DNA of 64,000 bases from Ruminococcus sp. NK3A76 (GCF_000686125.1 NZ_JMMA01000002.1:1116001-1180000), one strand, 5' to 3'. Counted from the stretch's first letter, positions 41,370 to 50,427 are shown. A program made the numbers and translations. Notes: generated by a model from the letters alone, not told the origin.

Positions 41370-42003
41370 AGACCCATATCAGATACTCGGAGTTTCCCGC
41401 AATGCGTCAGACGACGAGATAAAAAAAGCATATAAGGAGCTTGTAAGGAAATACCACCCCGACCAGTATCAGGACAACCCTCTCTCAGATGTCGCTGAGG
41501 AGAAAATGGCTGAGGTCAATGAGGCTTACGATGAGATAATGAACAGCCGCCGCTCTGGCAGCGAAAGCTACAGCTACGGCTATAGCAGCGGCAGCTCGTC
41601 TTCCTCGTCAAACGGTGTCAGCTACGGCGAGGTAAGACAGATGATACAGAGCGGCCGCATCACAGATGCCGATATGAAGCTCGACAGCGTTCCGGAAAAC
41701 AGCAGGAATTCCGAGTGGTTCTTCCTTAAGGGCTCGGTGTGCTATTCAAGGGGCTGGCTCGGCGAGGCATCGAGGTATTTCGGCATCGCAGCTCAGATGG
41801 AGCCTAATAACCCCGAATACAACGCCGCAAATAACCGCATGAATATGAACAAGAACGGCAACATGAACGGCAGCAGGAACGTCTACGGTGCATCGCAGAC
41901 ATACCGCAGCTCCTCTGATGACTGCTGCGACGGCCTTTCTGCTCTCTGCTGTGCCGACTGCTGCTGCGAGATGATGGGCGGCGACCTTATTCCCTGCTGC
42001 TGA
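41362..42003 (+). CDS. DnaJ-domain protein with Cys-rich C-terminus
   Basis: Protein of 213 residues. The N-terminal J domain contains the HPD motif ([11 protein letters not shown]) and would stimulate an Hsp70. A Ser/Gly/Tyr-rich linker (about 75-95) leads to TPR-like helices ([23 protein letters not shown]). The C-terminus has ten Cys in clusters ([18 protein letters not shown] ... CC), possibly metal- or disulfide-binding. ATG 41362 has AAGGAG upstream; starts further 5' lie inside the previous gene. Confidence 0.85.
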   Translation: MNKDPYQILGVSRNASDDEIKKAYKELVRKYHPDQYQDNPLSDVAEEKMAEVNEAYDEIMNSRRSGSESYSYGYSSGSSSSSSNGVSYGEVRQMIQSGRITDADMKLDSVPENSRNSEWFFLKGSVCYSRGWLGEASRYFGIAAQMEPNNPEYNAANNRMNMNKNGNMNGSRNVYGASQTYRSSSDDCCDGLSALCCADCCCEMMGGDLIPCC

Positions 42004-42016
42004 CAGGGGACAGCGT

Positions 42017-42556
42017 ATGAAAGATAAGGCTTTCAAGGTCTCGCTGTGCGGTGTCACTAGTGCGCTTGCGCTGTTTATAATGTTTCTAAGCGGCGTGTTC
42101 CCGATGCTTGACTATGCGCTGCCTATGTACGCAGGCTTTACAATGGTCGTCGTGATAGTCGAAGCTGACCGTAAATGGGCGATCATGACCTATATCTCGG
42201 TCAGTATCCTGTGTTTGTTCCTGACACCCAACTATCAGGCGAGCCTTCTGTTTATTCTGTTTATGGGCTATTATCCGATACTTAGGTATTCTCTTGAAAA
42301 CATACCCATTCGTCCTATAAGCTTGCTTATCAAGTTTTTAGTATATAACGCCGCTATCATCGTATACTATAATATCTTCACAAAGCTCTTTACCGGCGTT
42401 GATTTTACAGAAGACCTCGGCTGGCTGGGGGAGTATTCGATATACGCCATGTGGGGCTTTGCTAATGTCCTCTTTGTGGTGTATGACTACCTTCTCGGTG
42501 AGCTGACCGGGATATATATGAACTGGTTCCGTAAAAAAATACTCGGGAGAAAATAA
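42017..42556 (+). CDS. integral membrane protein, ECF S-component-like, function unknown
   Basis: Protein of 179 residues with about five or six hydrophobic helices (for example SLCGVTSALALFIMFLSGVF, ISVSILCLFL, FANVLFVVYDYLLGEL). The organisation resembles small ECF-transporter substrate-binding subunits or DUF2232 proteins; no definite match by eye. It starts 13 bases after the DnaJ-domain gene and ends 1 base before the TVP38-type gene, so all are one operon. Confidence 0.7.
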   Translation: MKDKAFKVSLCGVTSALALFIMFLSGVFPMLDYALPMYAGFTMVVVIVEADRKWAIMTYISVSILCLFLTPNYQASLLFILFMGYYPILRYSLENIPIRPISLLIKFLVYNAAIIVYYNIFTKLFTGVDFTEDLGWLGEYSIYAMWGFANVLFVVYDYLLGELTGIYMNWFRKKILGRK

Positions 42557-42557
42557 A

Positions 42558-43274
42558 ATGGACAAAGAACAAAAAACGGCAAGGAGAAGGCGGATAGTCA
42601 GGATCATGAGCCTTGCGTTGTTTTTGGGGCTTATCGCTTTTGTGACCGTTCTCATTTACCCCTATACCAAGGAAATGAAGTCTGCCTCGGGCAGAGAGCA
42701 GATCATCGAGATGTTTGATAAGTTCGATACCTTCTGGAGCATCGTGCTGTTTATAGTTATCCAGGCAGTCCAGGTCATCATAGCTGTTATACCGCCTGTA
42801 CAGATAGTCGGCGGCATGATGTTCGGCTGGCTGTTCGGTGCGGTATTCTCTTTTGCAGGTATCATGCTCGGCACATTCGTGATCTTCGTGCTCGTGCGCT
42901 TTCTCGGGCAGCCGCTCGTCGAGGCGTTTGTGGATAATAAGCATCTGGAGAAATTCAGCTTCCTCCACGATGAGGAAAAGCTCATAAGGGTGCTGATAGT
43001 GCTCTATCTTATCCCCGGTGTGCCGAAGGACGTGATCTCGTATATAGTTCCCCTGACAAAGGTCGATAAGCGTGATTTCTTTATGTATGTCATGCCGTTT
43101 CGTATACCGGCAGTGCTTATGTCAACCGTCTTCGGGCACAGTATCATGACAGGCAGCTATGTGCTGACCTTCGTGCTCATAGGCGTGTTCATACTGATGG
43201 CGGTGCTCGGCTTTATTTTCAGGGAAAGGATCATCTCATGCTTTCGTTCAAGAAAGCATCACAGCGATCAATAA
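42558..43274 (+). CDS. TVP38/TMEM64 (VTT/DedA-like) membrane protein
   Basis: Protein of 238 residues with VTT-domain features: QAVQVIIAVIPPVQIVGGMMFGWLFGAVFS and VLYLIPGVPKDVISYIVPLT, plus six or so membrane helices. Family members are implicated in lipid scrambling or flipping at the membrane. Last gene of the operon, followed by a strong terminator. Confidence 0.88.
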   Translation: MDKEQKTARRRRIVRIMSLALFLGLIAFVTVLIYPYTKEMKSASGREQIIEMFDKFDTFWSIVLFIVIQAVQVIIAVIPPVQIVGGMMFGWLFGAVFSFAGIMLGTFVIFVLVRFLGQPLVEAFVDNKHLEKFSFLHDEEKLIRVLIVLYLIPGVPKDVISYIVPLTKVDKRDFFMYVMPFRIPAVLMSTVFGHSIMTGSYVLTFVLIGVFILMAVLGFIFRERIISCFRSRKHHSDQ

Positions 43275-43309
43275 GCGGCAGCAGTATTTTTAGCCTGCCG
43301 CTTTTTTTT
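43275..43309 (+). terminator. terminator of the 40.4-43.3 kb operon
   Basis: GCGGCAG (43275-43281) with CTGCCGC (43295-43301) and eight T. Confidence 0.92.
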
Positions 43310-43316
43310 ATATCAA

Positions 43317-43369
43317 AAACCGAGCGGTTTTTATGTAAACCAAATGGTTATCAATAAACCAAATGGTTT
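43317..43369. promoter_or_regulatory. three phased palindromes upstream of the flavodiiron gene
   Basis: AAACCGAGCGGTTT (43317-43330), AAACCAAATGGTTA (43337-43350) and AAACCAAATGGTTT (43356-43369) repeat every 19-20 bases, about two helical turns. This looks like a cooperative operator array or iteron set; the binding protein is unknown. Confidence 0.55.
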
Positions 43370-43382
43370 TTTTAAAAACCAA

Positions 43383-43613
43383 AAAAACCAGATATAGAGA
43401 AAGACATAGATAAAGACATAGAGAAAGAAAAAGACATAGATAAAGACACAGACATAGAAGAAGACAAAGAAGAACAGTCTGTCGTCATGTCGTCGTCTTT
43501 CATGTCGTCGTCTTCTTTGTCGTGTAAGAAATATCTTTTCTTGTCTTCTATTGACAGCTTCTTTTTGTTTACTGTGCTTGACAAATACTTCGCTTTTTGA
43601 TATACTAAATATG
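43383..43613 (+). other. low-complexity purine-to-pyrimidine tract, possible relic of coding sequence
   Basis: One plus frame stays open to TGA 43611-43613 and would read a Lys/Asp/Ile hexad repeat (DIEKDIDKDIEKEKDIDKD) followed by a Ser-rich stretch. There is no start codon with RBS. The first half is almost only purines and the second pyrimidine-rich, with ACAAAGAAGA and TCTTCTTTGT as distant inverted repeats. It lies between a terminator and the next promoter. Confidence 0.4.
43578..43606 (+). promoter_or_regulatory. promoter of the flavodiiron protein gene
   Basis: TTGACA (43578-43583), 17-base spacer, TATACT (43601-43606), about 50 bases before the ATG. Confidence 0.85.
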
Positions 43614-43656
43614 ATAAGTTCCCTCACTTATGGGGGGCAGGAACGGAGGAATAACT

Positions 43657-44826
43657 ATGGCTAATTTCAAAATAACAGATTCTGTGACCTATGTAGGTGT
43701 CGATGATAAGGATATCGACCTTTTCGAGAGCCAGTATGACGTGCCTAACGGTATGGCATATAACTCATATATCATCTTCGATGAGAAGATAGCAGTAATG
43801 GATACCGTAGACGCAAGAAAGACTGATGAATGGCTCGCAAATGTCGAAGCAGCCCTTGACGGCAAGACCCCTGACTACCTTGTTGTAGACCATGTCGAGC
43901 CTGACCATTCGGGCAGCTTTATGGCTATCGTTGAGAAATACCCCGATATGAAGGTGGTAGGCAATGTCAAGACCTTCATGTTCCTTTCGCAGTTCTTTGA
44001 GAATATGGACATTGACGACAGAAAGGTAGTAGTAGCTGACGGTGACGAGCTGAGCCTTGGCTCGCATGACCTTAAATTCATCTTCGCTGCTATGATACAC
44101 TGGCCTGAGGTAATGGTGACATTCGAGCAGAGCGAGGGCATACTCTTTGCAGCTGATGCTTTCGGTAAGTTCGGCGCTCTTGATACTGATGAGGACTGGG
44201 CTTGCGAGGCAAGAAGATACTACTTCAATATCGTCGGCAAATACGGTCTTCAGGTGCAGGGTCTTCTCAAAAAGGCAGCAGCTCTTGATATAAAGAAGAT
44301 ACTCCCTCTACACGGCCCTGTACTTACAGAGAACCTCGGCTATTATATAGACAAGTATCAGACATGGTCGTCATATACCCCTGAGGATAAGGGCATCACT
44401 ATAGCTTACGCTTCTATCCACGGCAATACAGCCAAGGCGGCAAAGGAGCTTGCTGATATGCTGGAGAAGAAGGGTGCTGAGAAGGTGTCTCTCTTTGACC
44501 TTTCAAGAGACGACGTGGCAGAGGCGGTTGAAGACGCATTCAGATACGACAGGCTCGTGCTTATGTCTTCCTCATACGATTCGGGCGTTTTCCCGGCTAT
44601 GGAGTATTTCCTTGTCAAGCTCAAGGCCAAGACCTACAGAAAGCGTACTATCGCTATAGTCGAGAACGGCTCGTGGGCTCCCTCGGCAGGCAGAGTCATC
44701 AAGTCGTATGTTGACCAGTTCAAGGATATCGACCTTATCGAGCCTATGGTGACTATCAGGTCATCGCTTACAGCCCAGTCAAGAGAACAGCTTGAAAAGC
44801 TCGCAGACAAGCTCGTGAACGCCTGA
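43657..44826 (+). CDS. fprA: FprA family A-type flavodiiron protein
   Basis: Oxygen- or nitric-oxide-reducing enzyme protecting anaerobes. The protein has 389 residues: an N-terminal metallo-beta-lactamase-like domain with the diiron motif DHVEPDHSG and later AAMIHWPEVMVTFE and LPLHGPVL, and a C-terminal flavodoxin domain (TIAYASIHGNTAKAAKELAD, FMN phosphate loop). No rubredoxin fusion. ATG 43657 has GGAGG 8 bases upstream. Monocistronic with own promoter and terminator; upstream palindromes suggest stress regulation. Confidence 0.94.
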   Translation: MANFKITDSVTYVGVDDKDIDLFESQYDVPNGMAYNSYIIFDEKIAVMDTVDARKTDEWLANVEAALDGKTPDYLVVDHVEPDHSGSFMAIVEKYPDMKVVGNVKTFMFLSQFFENMDIDDRKVVVADGDELSLGSHDLKFIFAAMIHWPEVMVTFEQSEGILFAADAFGKFGALDTDEDWACEARRYYFNIVGKYGLQVQGLLKKAAALDIKKILPLHGPVLTENLGYYIDKYQTWSSYTPEDKGITIAYASIHGNTAKAAKELADMLEKKGAEKVSLFDLSRDDVAEAVEDAFRYDRLVLMSSSYDSGVFPAMEYFLVKLKAKTYRKRTIAIVENGSWAPSAGRVIKSYVDQFKDIDLIEPMVTIRSSLTAQSREQLEKLADKLVNA

Positions 44827-44856
44827 TAGTAGATAATAACCTATAAATTTGTATTC

Positions 44857-44890
44857 AAAACAGCATCTTTTAATATAGATGCTGTTTTTT
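44857..44890 (+). terminator. terminator of fprA
   Basis: AAAACAGCATC (44857-44867), loop, GATGCTGTTTTTT (44878-44890). Confidence 0.92.
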
Positions 44891-44922
44891 GTTGCAATTT
44901 TATAATTTCACTGTCGGCGCTA

Positions 44923-44951
44923 TTGACAATTTTGTTATAATATGATAAAAT
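44923..44951 (+). promoter_or_regulatory. promoter of the GGDEF/EAL gene
   Basis: TTGACA (44923-44928), 17-base spacer, TAAAAT (44946-44951). A TATAAT also occurs inside the spacer. Confidence 0.75.
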
Positions 44952-44998
44952 ATAAAAGGATATATACTGGGTATATATGTATGTTGGAGGTCACGCAG

Positions 44999-47900
44999 AT
45001 GTATATAGATAATATGTCAGGAAAAAAGTATAAAATAATAGGTATATGCGTTTGCGGTATCCAGGAGGAGAATTGTCACGATATCGTCAAGAGCATATGC
45101 AGGAGTGCCGAAAAATGCGGTTTTAAGGTGCTGCTGTTCTCGACATTTGACGATATGTACAACGATACTCTGTTCACAAGAGCCGCATCGAGCATATTCG
45201 GGCTTATCAATACAGGCCTTCTTGATGCGCTTATAATACTCCCTGAGTCTATCAAGTCTGACAGAGTGACTGAGAAGATAATTGGTGACGGCAGAGCGCT
45301 CGGAATACCTGTTATCAGTATAGATAAGGATATCGAGGGCTGTTCGAGCATTACCTTTGATTATGCAGATTCGTTTGAGAAGATAGTGCGCCATATTGTT
45401 GAAGACCATAAGTGCAGGAGAGTAAACTTCGTTGCAGGCTTCAAGGGCAACCACTTCTCCGATGAGCGAATTGAGGTCTATAAGAAAGTCCTTGCCGATA
45501 ATGGTATAGAGTTTGATGAGGACAGGTTCGGCTACGGCGATTTCTGGAGCGGCCCTGCCGAGAAGGTCGTTGAGGGCTTCTTGGCATCTGATAAGGAGCT
45601 CCCCGAGGCTATAATCTGCTGTAACGACATCATGGCTATAACCGCTGCACAGGTGCTCAGAAGACATAATATAAAGGTGCCTGATGAAATGCTTGTCACA
45701 GGCTTTGACGGCATAGCCCTGCAAAAATACTATGTCCCCAATATCACCACGGCTTCTCCCGATATAGCCAAGGTCGGCGAAAAGGCGCTCAAAATGATAA
45801 TAGCAGCGCTTGACGGCGACAATACGGTATTCAAAGAGGTGATACCCTATAAGGTGCACCCCTCGGAGAGCTGCGGCTGTATGGAGCGTTCAGATGACCT
45901 TGCAGGCAACAAGATAGTCGAGCTTTATGATATGATAGCTTCCTATGACGGGCATGAGAAGACGATGTTCAATTACCTGTCAAAGGCTATGGACTGCCGT
46001 GATATAGACGATATAACGGCACTTCTCGTCGAGCACGCTGAGTATTACTATACATGGTGCTGTATCAATTCAGACTTCCTGACGACAAAGAAAGACCCTC
46101 TGCTTTGCTATGAGCATTTTACGAGCAGAATGATAATACTTGCCGAGATGAACGGTATCAACAAGCGTGACGAGCAGTCGCAGTTCCCTGTAAACGAGCT
46201 GCTGCCCGAGCTTGGCTATGCACTTGAAACGCATACGGCGATAATGTTCTCGCCTATGCATTTTATCGGTGAGGTCATAGGCTATATCGCTGTCGATTTT
46301 GACGATGATTCGCTTGACCTTAAGAATATGCACCGCTTCATCAGCAACACCAACCAGATACTTGAAAACTATAAGAACCGTGTCAACCTCGAACACGCAA
46401 ACGAAGTGCTCGAGCAGATGCATATCCGTGATGCTCTTACCGGCATATTCAACAGGCGTGGCTTCTATAAGTATTCAAACCAGATGATAAAGAAGCTGCG
46501 TATGCGCAAAAGAGATGTCATAATCTTCTCTATTGATATGGACGGGCTGAAATTCATCAACGACAACTTCGGCCACAGCGAGGGCGACAAGGCTATAAAG
46601 GCCGTGTCTGATACGCTTGTCAAATGTGCAGGCGAGGACGGCATATGCGCAAGATTCGGCGGCGATGAGTTCGCTGTTATCATGGAGTCTGTCGGCAGCA
46701 ATGCCGGCGAGAGCTTTATGGCTGACCTTGAAAACGAGCTTGCACGCCTTAACTCAAAGGGTCGCTACCCGTATACTATCGGCATGAGCTGCGGCTTTGA
46801 ACAGATAAGCTGCGACGGCAGCGACAGTATAGACGAGGCTCTGCGTAAGGCTGACATCAAGATGTATAAGTCAAAGCGCCTTAAGAAGACAAGAACTGTC
46901 ACAGAGACAGCCCGTACTCCTATGCCCGGCAGCTTCCGCAACCGTCTTACACAGCTGCTTCTCAATGATACCAACGAGATATATTTCTATATCAACTATG
47001 CATCAAATACATGGGTGACTGCTTCCAACAGCCACCTGCTTCCCGAGATAGATTCCTCAGAATATGACCCTGTGACTGCTCTGTCAGAGAGCGGCGTGAT
47101 ACTTGCTGAGGATATGGCAGGCTTCAGAGTGTTCTCGCAGCGTATTTTGCAGGGTGTTGGCGAGGGTACTGAAGACACCAAGCTGTCAGTTTCGTTCAGG
47201 GTCGCAAGGGGCGGCGACAGCGAATGGTTCAATATAAAGGTGCTTCTTGTAAAGAACGAAGGCCGTATAACCGAATTGGTAGGCCGTGCGCATAAGCTCA
47301 CAGAGCGTGAGGTAATGGAGCACAGCATACTGACTAACGCATCGAGCGACACCGAGCCGCTTGCCCTTGAAAAGGCATTCACCCAAAGATTGCAGCAGAA
47401 TGACGACAAGCTCGCACTGGTGCAGTTCGATATCGCTAAATTCAAGGCAGTCAACGAGCTCTACGGTGTTGAGGCAGGCGATGAGATACTCAGCTTCATC
47501 ACCAAGTCTCTTTCTACCTTCTGCAATGAAGATGAGCCTTTTGCAAGGCTTGCCGCAGATGTTTTCATAATGCTTGTCAAGTATAACGACAAGTCTTATA
47601 TCATAGACCTTATCCGTGAGCTCGAAAGAGGCATCAAGGACTATAAGGGCATGAAATATTCCTTTATATTCGGTGTTTATATGATATCTGACAGGACACA
47701 GTCTTTCAGATATATGTCTGACTGTGCGACTATCGCAAGAAAATCCGTCAAGGGCAATGCTATAGACAATATCGGCTTCTACAGCGATGAGCTGAAGCGC
47801 TCGATAATCCTTCGTAAGTCTATCGAAGACAATATGCACGCTTCCCTTGAAAATGGCCATTTCAAGATGTATCTCCAGCCCAAGTATGATATGCGCACCG

Positions 47901-48586
47901 ACAAGATAATCGGCTCGGAAGCTCTTATCAGGTGGGAGCAGGAGGACGGCTCGCTCATGCAGCCTAACGACTTCATACCTATCTTCGAGCAAAACGGCTT
48001 TATCGTAAAGATCGACGAGTATATGTGGGAGCAGGCGTGTATCAACATCAGCAAGCGCCTGAGATCCGGCAAGCATACAGTGCCGATATCCGTCAACGTG
48101 TCAAGACTGCATCTTTCGGATAATGCTTATCTTGATAAGCTGAATGGCCTCTGCCGCAAGTACGGCATCGACAAGAGATATATCGAGCTCGAAATAACTG
48201 AGACTATCGAGAACGTCAATTCCAACGAGGCTATACAGGCCGCCAAGGCCGAGGGCTTCAAGCTGCTCATGGACGATTTCGGCTCGGGCTATTCGTCACT
48301 CGGCACGCTTAAGAGCACGCCGTTTGACGTGATCAAGATAGACACCAAGTTCCTTTCAAGCTCTATGACGAGCGAACGAGGCAAAAAGATAATCGAGCAT
48401 ATAATCTCGATGTCCAAGGACATTCACCTCGAAGTCATTGCCGAGGGCGTTGAAACACAGGAGCAGGCCGAATTCCTTAAGAAATGCGGCTGCGATGCGG
48501 CACAGGGGTTCTTCTATTCAAGACCCGTTCCGCCGGAGGTGCTCGGTGCTATGCTTGAGAGCGAATACAGTGTTATCTGGGAGTAG
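44999..48586 (+). CDS. LacI-type sensor fused to GGDEF, second GGDEF-like and EAL domains
   Basis: Cytoplasmic c-di-GMP enzyme of about 1195 residues. Residues 10-290 match the periplasmic-binding-protein-like sensor of LacI/GalR repressors without their DNA-binding domain (VTGFDGIALQKYYVPNITTA). A linker region with a possible GAF-like fold precedes an intact diguanylate cyclase domain (ARFGGDEFAVIMES). A PAS-like part leads to a degenerate second GGDEF (FARLAADVFIML). The C-terminal EAL domain is intact (IGSEALIRWE, DDFGSGYSSL, EVIAEGVETQEQA). ATG 44999 has TTGGAGG 8 bases upstream; earlier ATGs lack an RBS. It may bind a sugar or similar small molecule and switch c-di-GMP synthesis and breakdown (inference). 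Confidence 0.9.
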   Translation: MYIDNMSGKKYKIIGICVCGIQEENCHDIVKSICRSAEKCGFKVLLFSTFDDMYNDTLFTRAASSIFGLINTGLLDALIILPESIKSDRVTEKIIGDGRALGIPVISIDKDIEGCSSITFDYADSFEKIVRHIVEDHKCRRVNFVAGFKGNHFSDERIEVYKKVLADNGIEFDEDRFGYGDFWSGPAEKVVEGFLASDKELPEAIICCNDIMAITAAQVLRRHNIKVPDEMLVTGFDGIALQKYYVPNITTASPDIAKVGEKALKMIIAALDGDNTVFKEVIPYKVHPSESCGCMERSDDLAGNKIVELYDMIASYDGHEKTMFNYLSKAMDCRDIDDITALLVEHAEYYYTWCCINSDFLTTKKDPLLCYEHFTSRMIILAEMNGINKRDEQSQFPVNELLPELGYALETHTAIMFSPMHFIGEVIGYIAVDFDDDSLDLKNMHRFISNTNQILENYKNRVNLEHANEVLEQMHIRDALTGIFNRRGFYKYSNQMIKKLRMRKRDVIIFSIDMDGLKFINDNFGHSEGDKAIKAVSDTLVKCAGEDGICARFGGDEFAVIMESVGSNAGESFMADLENELARLNSKGRYPYTIGMSCGFEQISCDGSDSIDEALRKADIKMYKSKRLKKTRTVTETARTPMPGSFRNRLTQLLLNDTNEIYFYINYASNTWVTASNSHLLPEIDSSEYDPVTALSESGVILAEDMAGFRVFSQRILQGVGEGTEDTKLSVSFRVARGGDSEWFNIKVLLVKNEGRITELVGRAHKLTEREVMEHSILTNASSDTEPLALEKAFTQRLQQNDDKLALVQFDIAKFKAVNELYGVEAGDEILSFITKSLSTFCNEDEPFARLAADVFIMLVKYNDKSYIIDLIRELERGIKDYKGMKYSFIFGVYMISDRTQSFRYMSDCATIARKSVKGNAIDNIGFYSDELKRSIILRKSIEDNMHASLENGHFKMYLQPKYDMRTDKIIGSEALIRWEQEDGSLMQPNDFIPIFEQNGFIVKIDEYMWEQACINISKRLRSGKHTVPISVNVSRLHLSDNAYLDKLNGLCRKYGIDKRYIELEITETIENVNSNEAIQAAKAEGFKLLMDDFGSGYSSLGTLKSTPFDVIKIDTKFLSSSMTSERGKKIIEHIISMSKDIHLEVIAEGVETQEQAEFLKKCGCDAAQGFFYSRPVPPEVLGAMLESEYSVIWE

Positions 48587-48591
48587 GGTAA

Positions 48592-48861
48592 ATGGATAAG
48601 AATTTTAAAATGACATTCGGTGTCGGCTACGATCAGGCCGATACTCTGATACAGATCGACCAGCTTGAAGCAAGGAAAGAAAGGCTGAAAAAAGCTATTG
48701 ACGACAAAGCTGCCGGCAGGCCTTATGATATGCTGCTTTTGCAGCCGGCTTTCTTTCCGCCGATAAAGAAATGCAAGCCGGGGTTTGATATCGGTCAGGT
48801 AGACAGCTTTATGGACGCACTGCGCAAGGAAGTAAAGGCGCTCGAACTAAAGCTGGTCTGA
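48592..48861 (+). CDS. small DivIVA-domain-like protein
   Basis: Protein of 89 residues. The segment FFPPIKKCKPGFDIGQVDSFMDALRKEVKALE carries the DivIVA pattern F-x-x-x-x-x-G-[YF]-D-x-x-Q-V-D-x-F-(x)n-L. It lacks the long coiled coil of true DivIVA/GpsB. It begins 5 bases after the GGDEF/EAL gene, with an RBS-like GGAGTAGGG overlapping that stop, and is therefore co-transcribed. Confidence 0.72.
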   Translation: MDKNFKMTFGVGYDQADTLIQIDQLEARKERLKKAIDDKAAGRPYDMLLLQPAFFPPIKKCKPGFDIGQVDSFMDALRKEVKALELKLV

Positions 48862-48877
48862 CTATAATAGAAATAAC

Positions 48878-48908
48878 AAACAGCCGCACGGTCTGATGCG
48901 GCTGTTTT
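48878..48908 (+). terminator. terminator after the DivIVA-like gene
   Basis: AAACAGCCGCA (48878-48888), loop, TGCGGCTGTTTT (48897-48908). Confidence 0.9.
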
Positions 48909-48919
48909 GCATTACATTG

Positions 48920-49093
48920 AGGCAACACCGCACAACCACCGGCCCCAGCCTTTGCACGCCATCTACTTGCAAATTTCCCGTCATATTACCCAAATTTCCC
49001 TTGACTTGCGCCAGCAAACCTGCGGAAAATTTAGGCAATCTGACGAAAAATTTGACTGCGTATCTGACGTACAATGGTTGTGCGGTATTGCCT
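48920..49093. mobile_element. 174-bp miniature inverted-repeat element, copy 2
   Basis: Terminal repeats AGGCAACACCGCACAACC (48920-48937) and GGTTGTGCGGTATTGCCT (49076-49093), 17 of 18 pairs. Same length as the copy at 3237-3410 with shared internal blocks at the same offsets. It lies between a terminator and the nitrilase-family gene, ending 16 bases before that start codon. Confidence 0.85.
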
Positions 49094-49109
49094 TGAAAGG
49101 GAGAAATAT

Positions 49110-49949
49110 ATGAACAAGCTGAGAGTTGCGCTTTTGCAGACAGAGCCGACAGGCACACTTGAAGGAAATCTTAAGAAGGGGATAGACTACTGCCGTCAGG
49201 CCGCAAAGAACGGTGCTGATATTGCAATATTCCCGGAGATGTACAGCATCGGCTATGACATCTACGGCCGCCCTGCCGAGGATTGGACAAAGCAGGCGAT
49301 AGGAGCAGATGATGCGTTTGTAGCTGCTTTCCGTGACATTGCAGCGGAGCTTGAAATGGCTGTAGGCATAACATTTTTAGAAAAGCACGACCCTGCGCCT
49401 TTGAACACGGTGATTCTCTTTGACCGGAAGGGTAGGCAGGCGTTAAAATACTCAAAGGTTCACACCTGTGATTTCAGTGCCGAGGCAGCACTCAGCCCGG
49501 GGGAGGAGTTTTATGTGTGCGAGCTTGACACAAAAGCAGGCTTAGTGAAGACCGGTTCGATGATATGCTTTGACAGGGAGTTCCCCGAGAGTGCGAGGAT
49601 ACTCATGCTAAAGGGCGCAGAGCTTATCCTTGCGCCAAATGCCTGCCCTATGGAGATAAACCGTCTCAGCGCACTCAGGACCCGTGCCTACGAGAATATG
49701 CTGGCTGTCGCCACCTGCAATTATCCTGACACCGTGCCCGACTGCAACGGACACTCTACTGTGTTTGACGGTGTTGCATGGCTGCGTGACGAGCCGGGTG
49801 TGCGTGATATGTGCATTCTCGAAGCCGACGGCTCAGACGGGATATTCTATGCCGACATCGACCTTGATATGCTGCGCAGTTACCGTGAGAGTGAAGTCAT
49901 GGGCAACAAATACCGCAGAGCCGGAGTTTATGGTATACTTACACGGTGA
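49110..49949 (+). CDS. carbon-nitrogen hydrolase (nitrilase superfamily)
   Basis: Protein of 279 residues. The Glu-Lys-Cys triad is visible: Glu in IAIFPEMYSIGYD, Lys in KYSKVHTCDF and Cys in GSMICFDREFPESAR. Members of this group act as omega-amidases, N-carbamoyl-amine hydrolases or similar; the exact amide is not predictable. ATG 49110 has AAGGGAG 7 bases upstream. The copy 2 inverted-repeat element forms the whole upstream region, so the element may supply the promoter. Confidence 0.9.
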   Translation: MNKLRVALLQTEPTGTLEGNLKKGIDYCRQAAKNGADIAIFPEMYSIGYDIYGRPAEDWTKQAIGADDAFVAAFRDIAAELEMAVGITFLEKHDPAPLNTVILFDRKGRQALKYSKVHTCDFSAEAALSPGEEFYVCELDTKAGLVKTGSMICFDREFPESARILMLKGAELILAPNACPMEINRLSALRTRAYENMLAVATCNYPDTVPDCNGHSTVFDGVAWLRDEPGVRDMCILEADGSDGIFYADIDLDMLRSYRESEVMGNKYRRAGVYGILTR

Positions 49950-49992
49950 GTGGACAGGCAGCAAAAAAGACCTCTGAGATATCAGAGGTCTT

Positions 49993-50085
49993 TGGCGGAG
50001 AAGGAGGGATTCGAACCCTCGATGAGCTATCAACCCATACACGAGTTCCAGTCGTGCGCCATAAACCGGGCTAGGCGACTTCTCC
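49993..50085 (-). tRNA. tRNA-Ser (anticodon GGA)
   Basis: Class II tRNA, acceptor GGAGAAG/CTTCTCC, discriminator G, encoded CCA, anticodon loop CTGGAAC and long variable arm. Last tRNA of a four-gene minus-strand unit. Confidence 0.93.
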
Positions 50086-50118
50086 ATATATAAGTGCCTG
50101 CCGAAAAGACAAGCACTA

Positions 50119-50196
50119 TGGGGTGGATAATCGGATTCGAACCGATGGTCTTCAGTGCCACAAACTGACGCGTTAACCAACTACGCTATACCCACC
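50119..50196 (-). tRNA. tRNA-His (anticodon GTG)
   Basis: Anticodon stem CAGT/ACTG with GTG. The acceptor has the His-specific extra G at -1 opposite C73 and an encoded CCA. Confidence 0.93.
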
Positions 50197-50235
50197 ATAT
50201 TTTGTTAAAAAATTACCCCCGTACCCGAGGGTAAA

Positions 50236-50312
50236 TGGCGCGCCTTACTGGACTCGAACCAGTGGCCTACTGCTTAGAAGGCAGTTGCTCTATCCAGCTG
50301 AGCTAAAGGCGC
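50236..50312 (-). tRNA. tRNA-Arg (anticodon TCT)
   Basis: Acceptor GCGCCTT/AAGGCGC, anticodon loop CTTCTAA, T arm GGTTCGAGTCC, encoded CCA. Confidence 0.94.
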
Positions 50313-50314
50313 AT

Positions 50315-50388
50315 TGGAGCAGGTGATGAGAATCGAACTCACATGACTAGCTTGGAAGGCTAGGGTTCTACCACTGAACTACACCTGC
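50315..50388 (-). tRNA. tRNA-Gly (anticodon TCC)
   Basis: Acceptor GCAGGTG/CACCTGC, anticodon loop CTTCCAA, T arm AGTTCGATTCT, discriminator T, encoded CCA. First tRNA of the unit, 2 bases from tRNA-Arg. Confidence 0.94.
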
Positions 50389-50427
50389 GAAGTGAAAGTC
50401 AAGTGACTGTCCTCAATCGACTATGCT

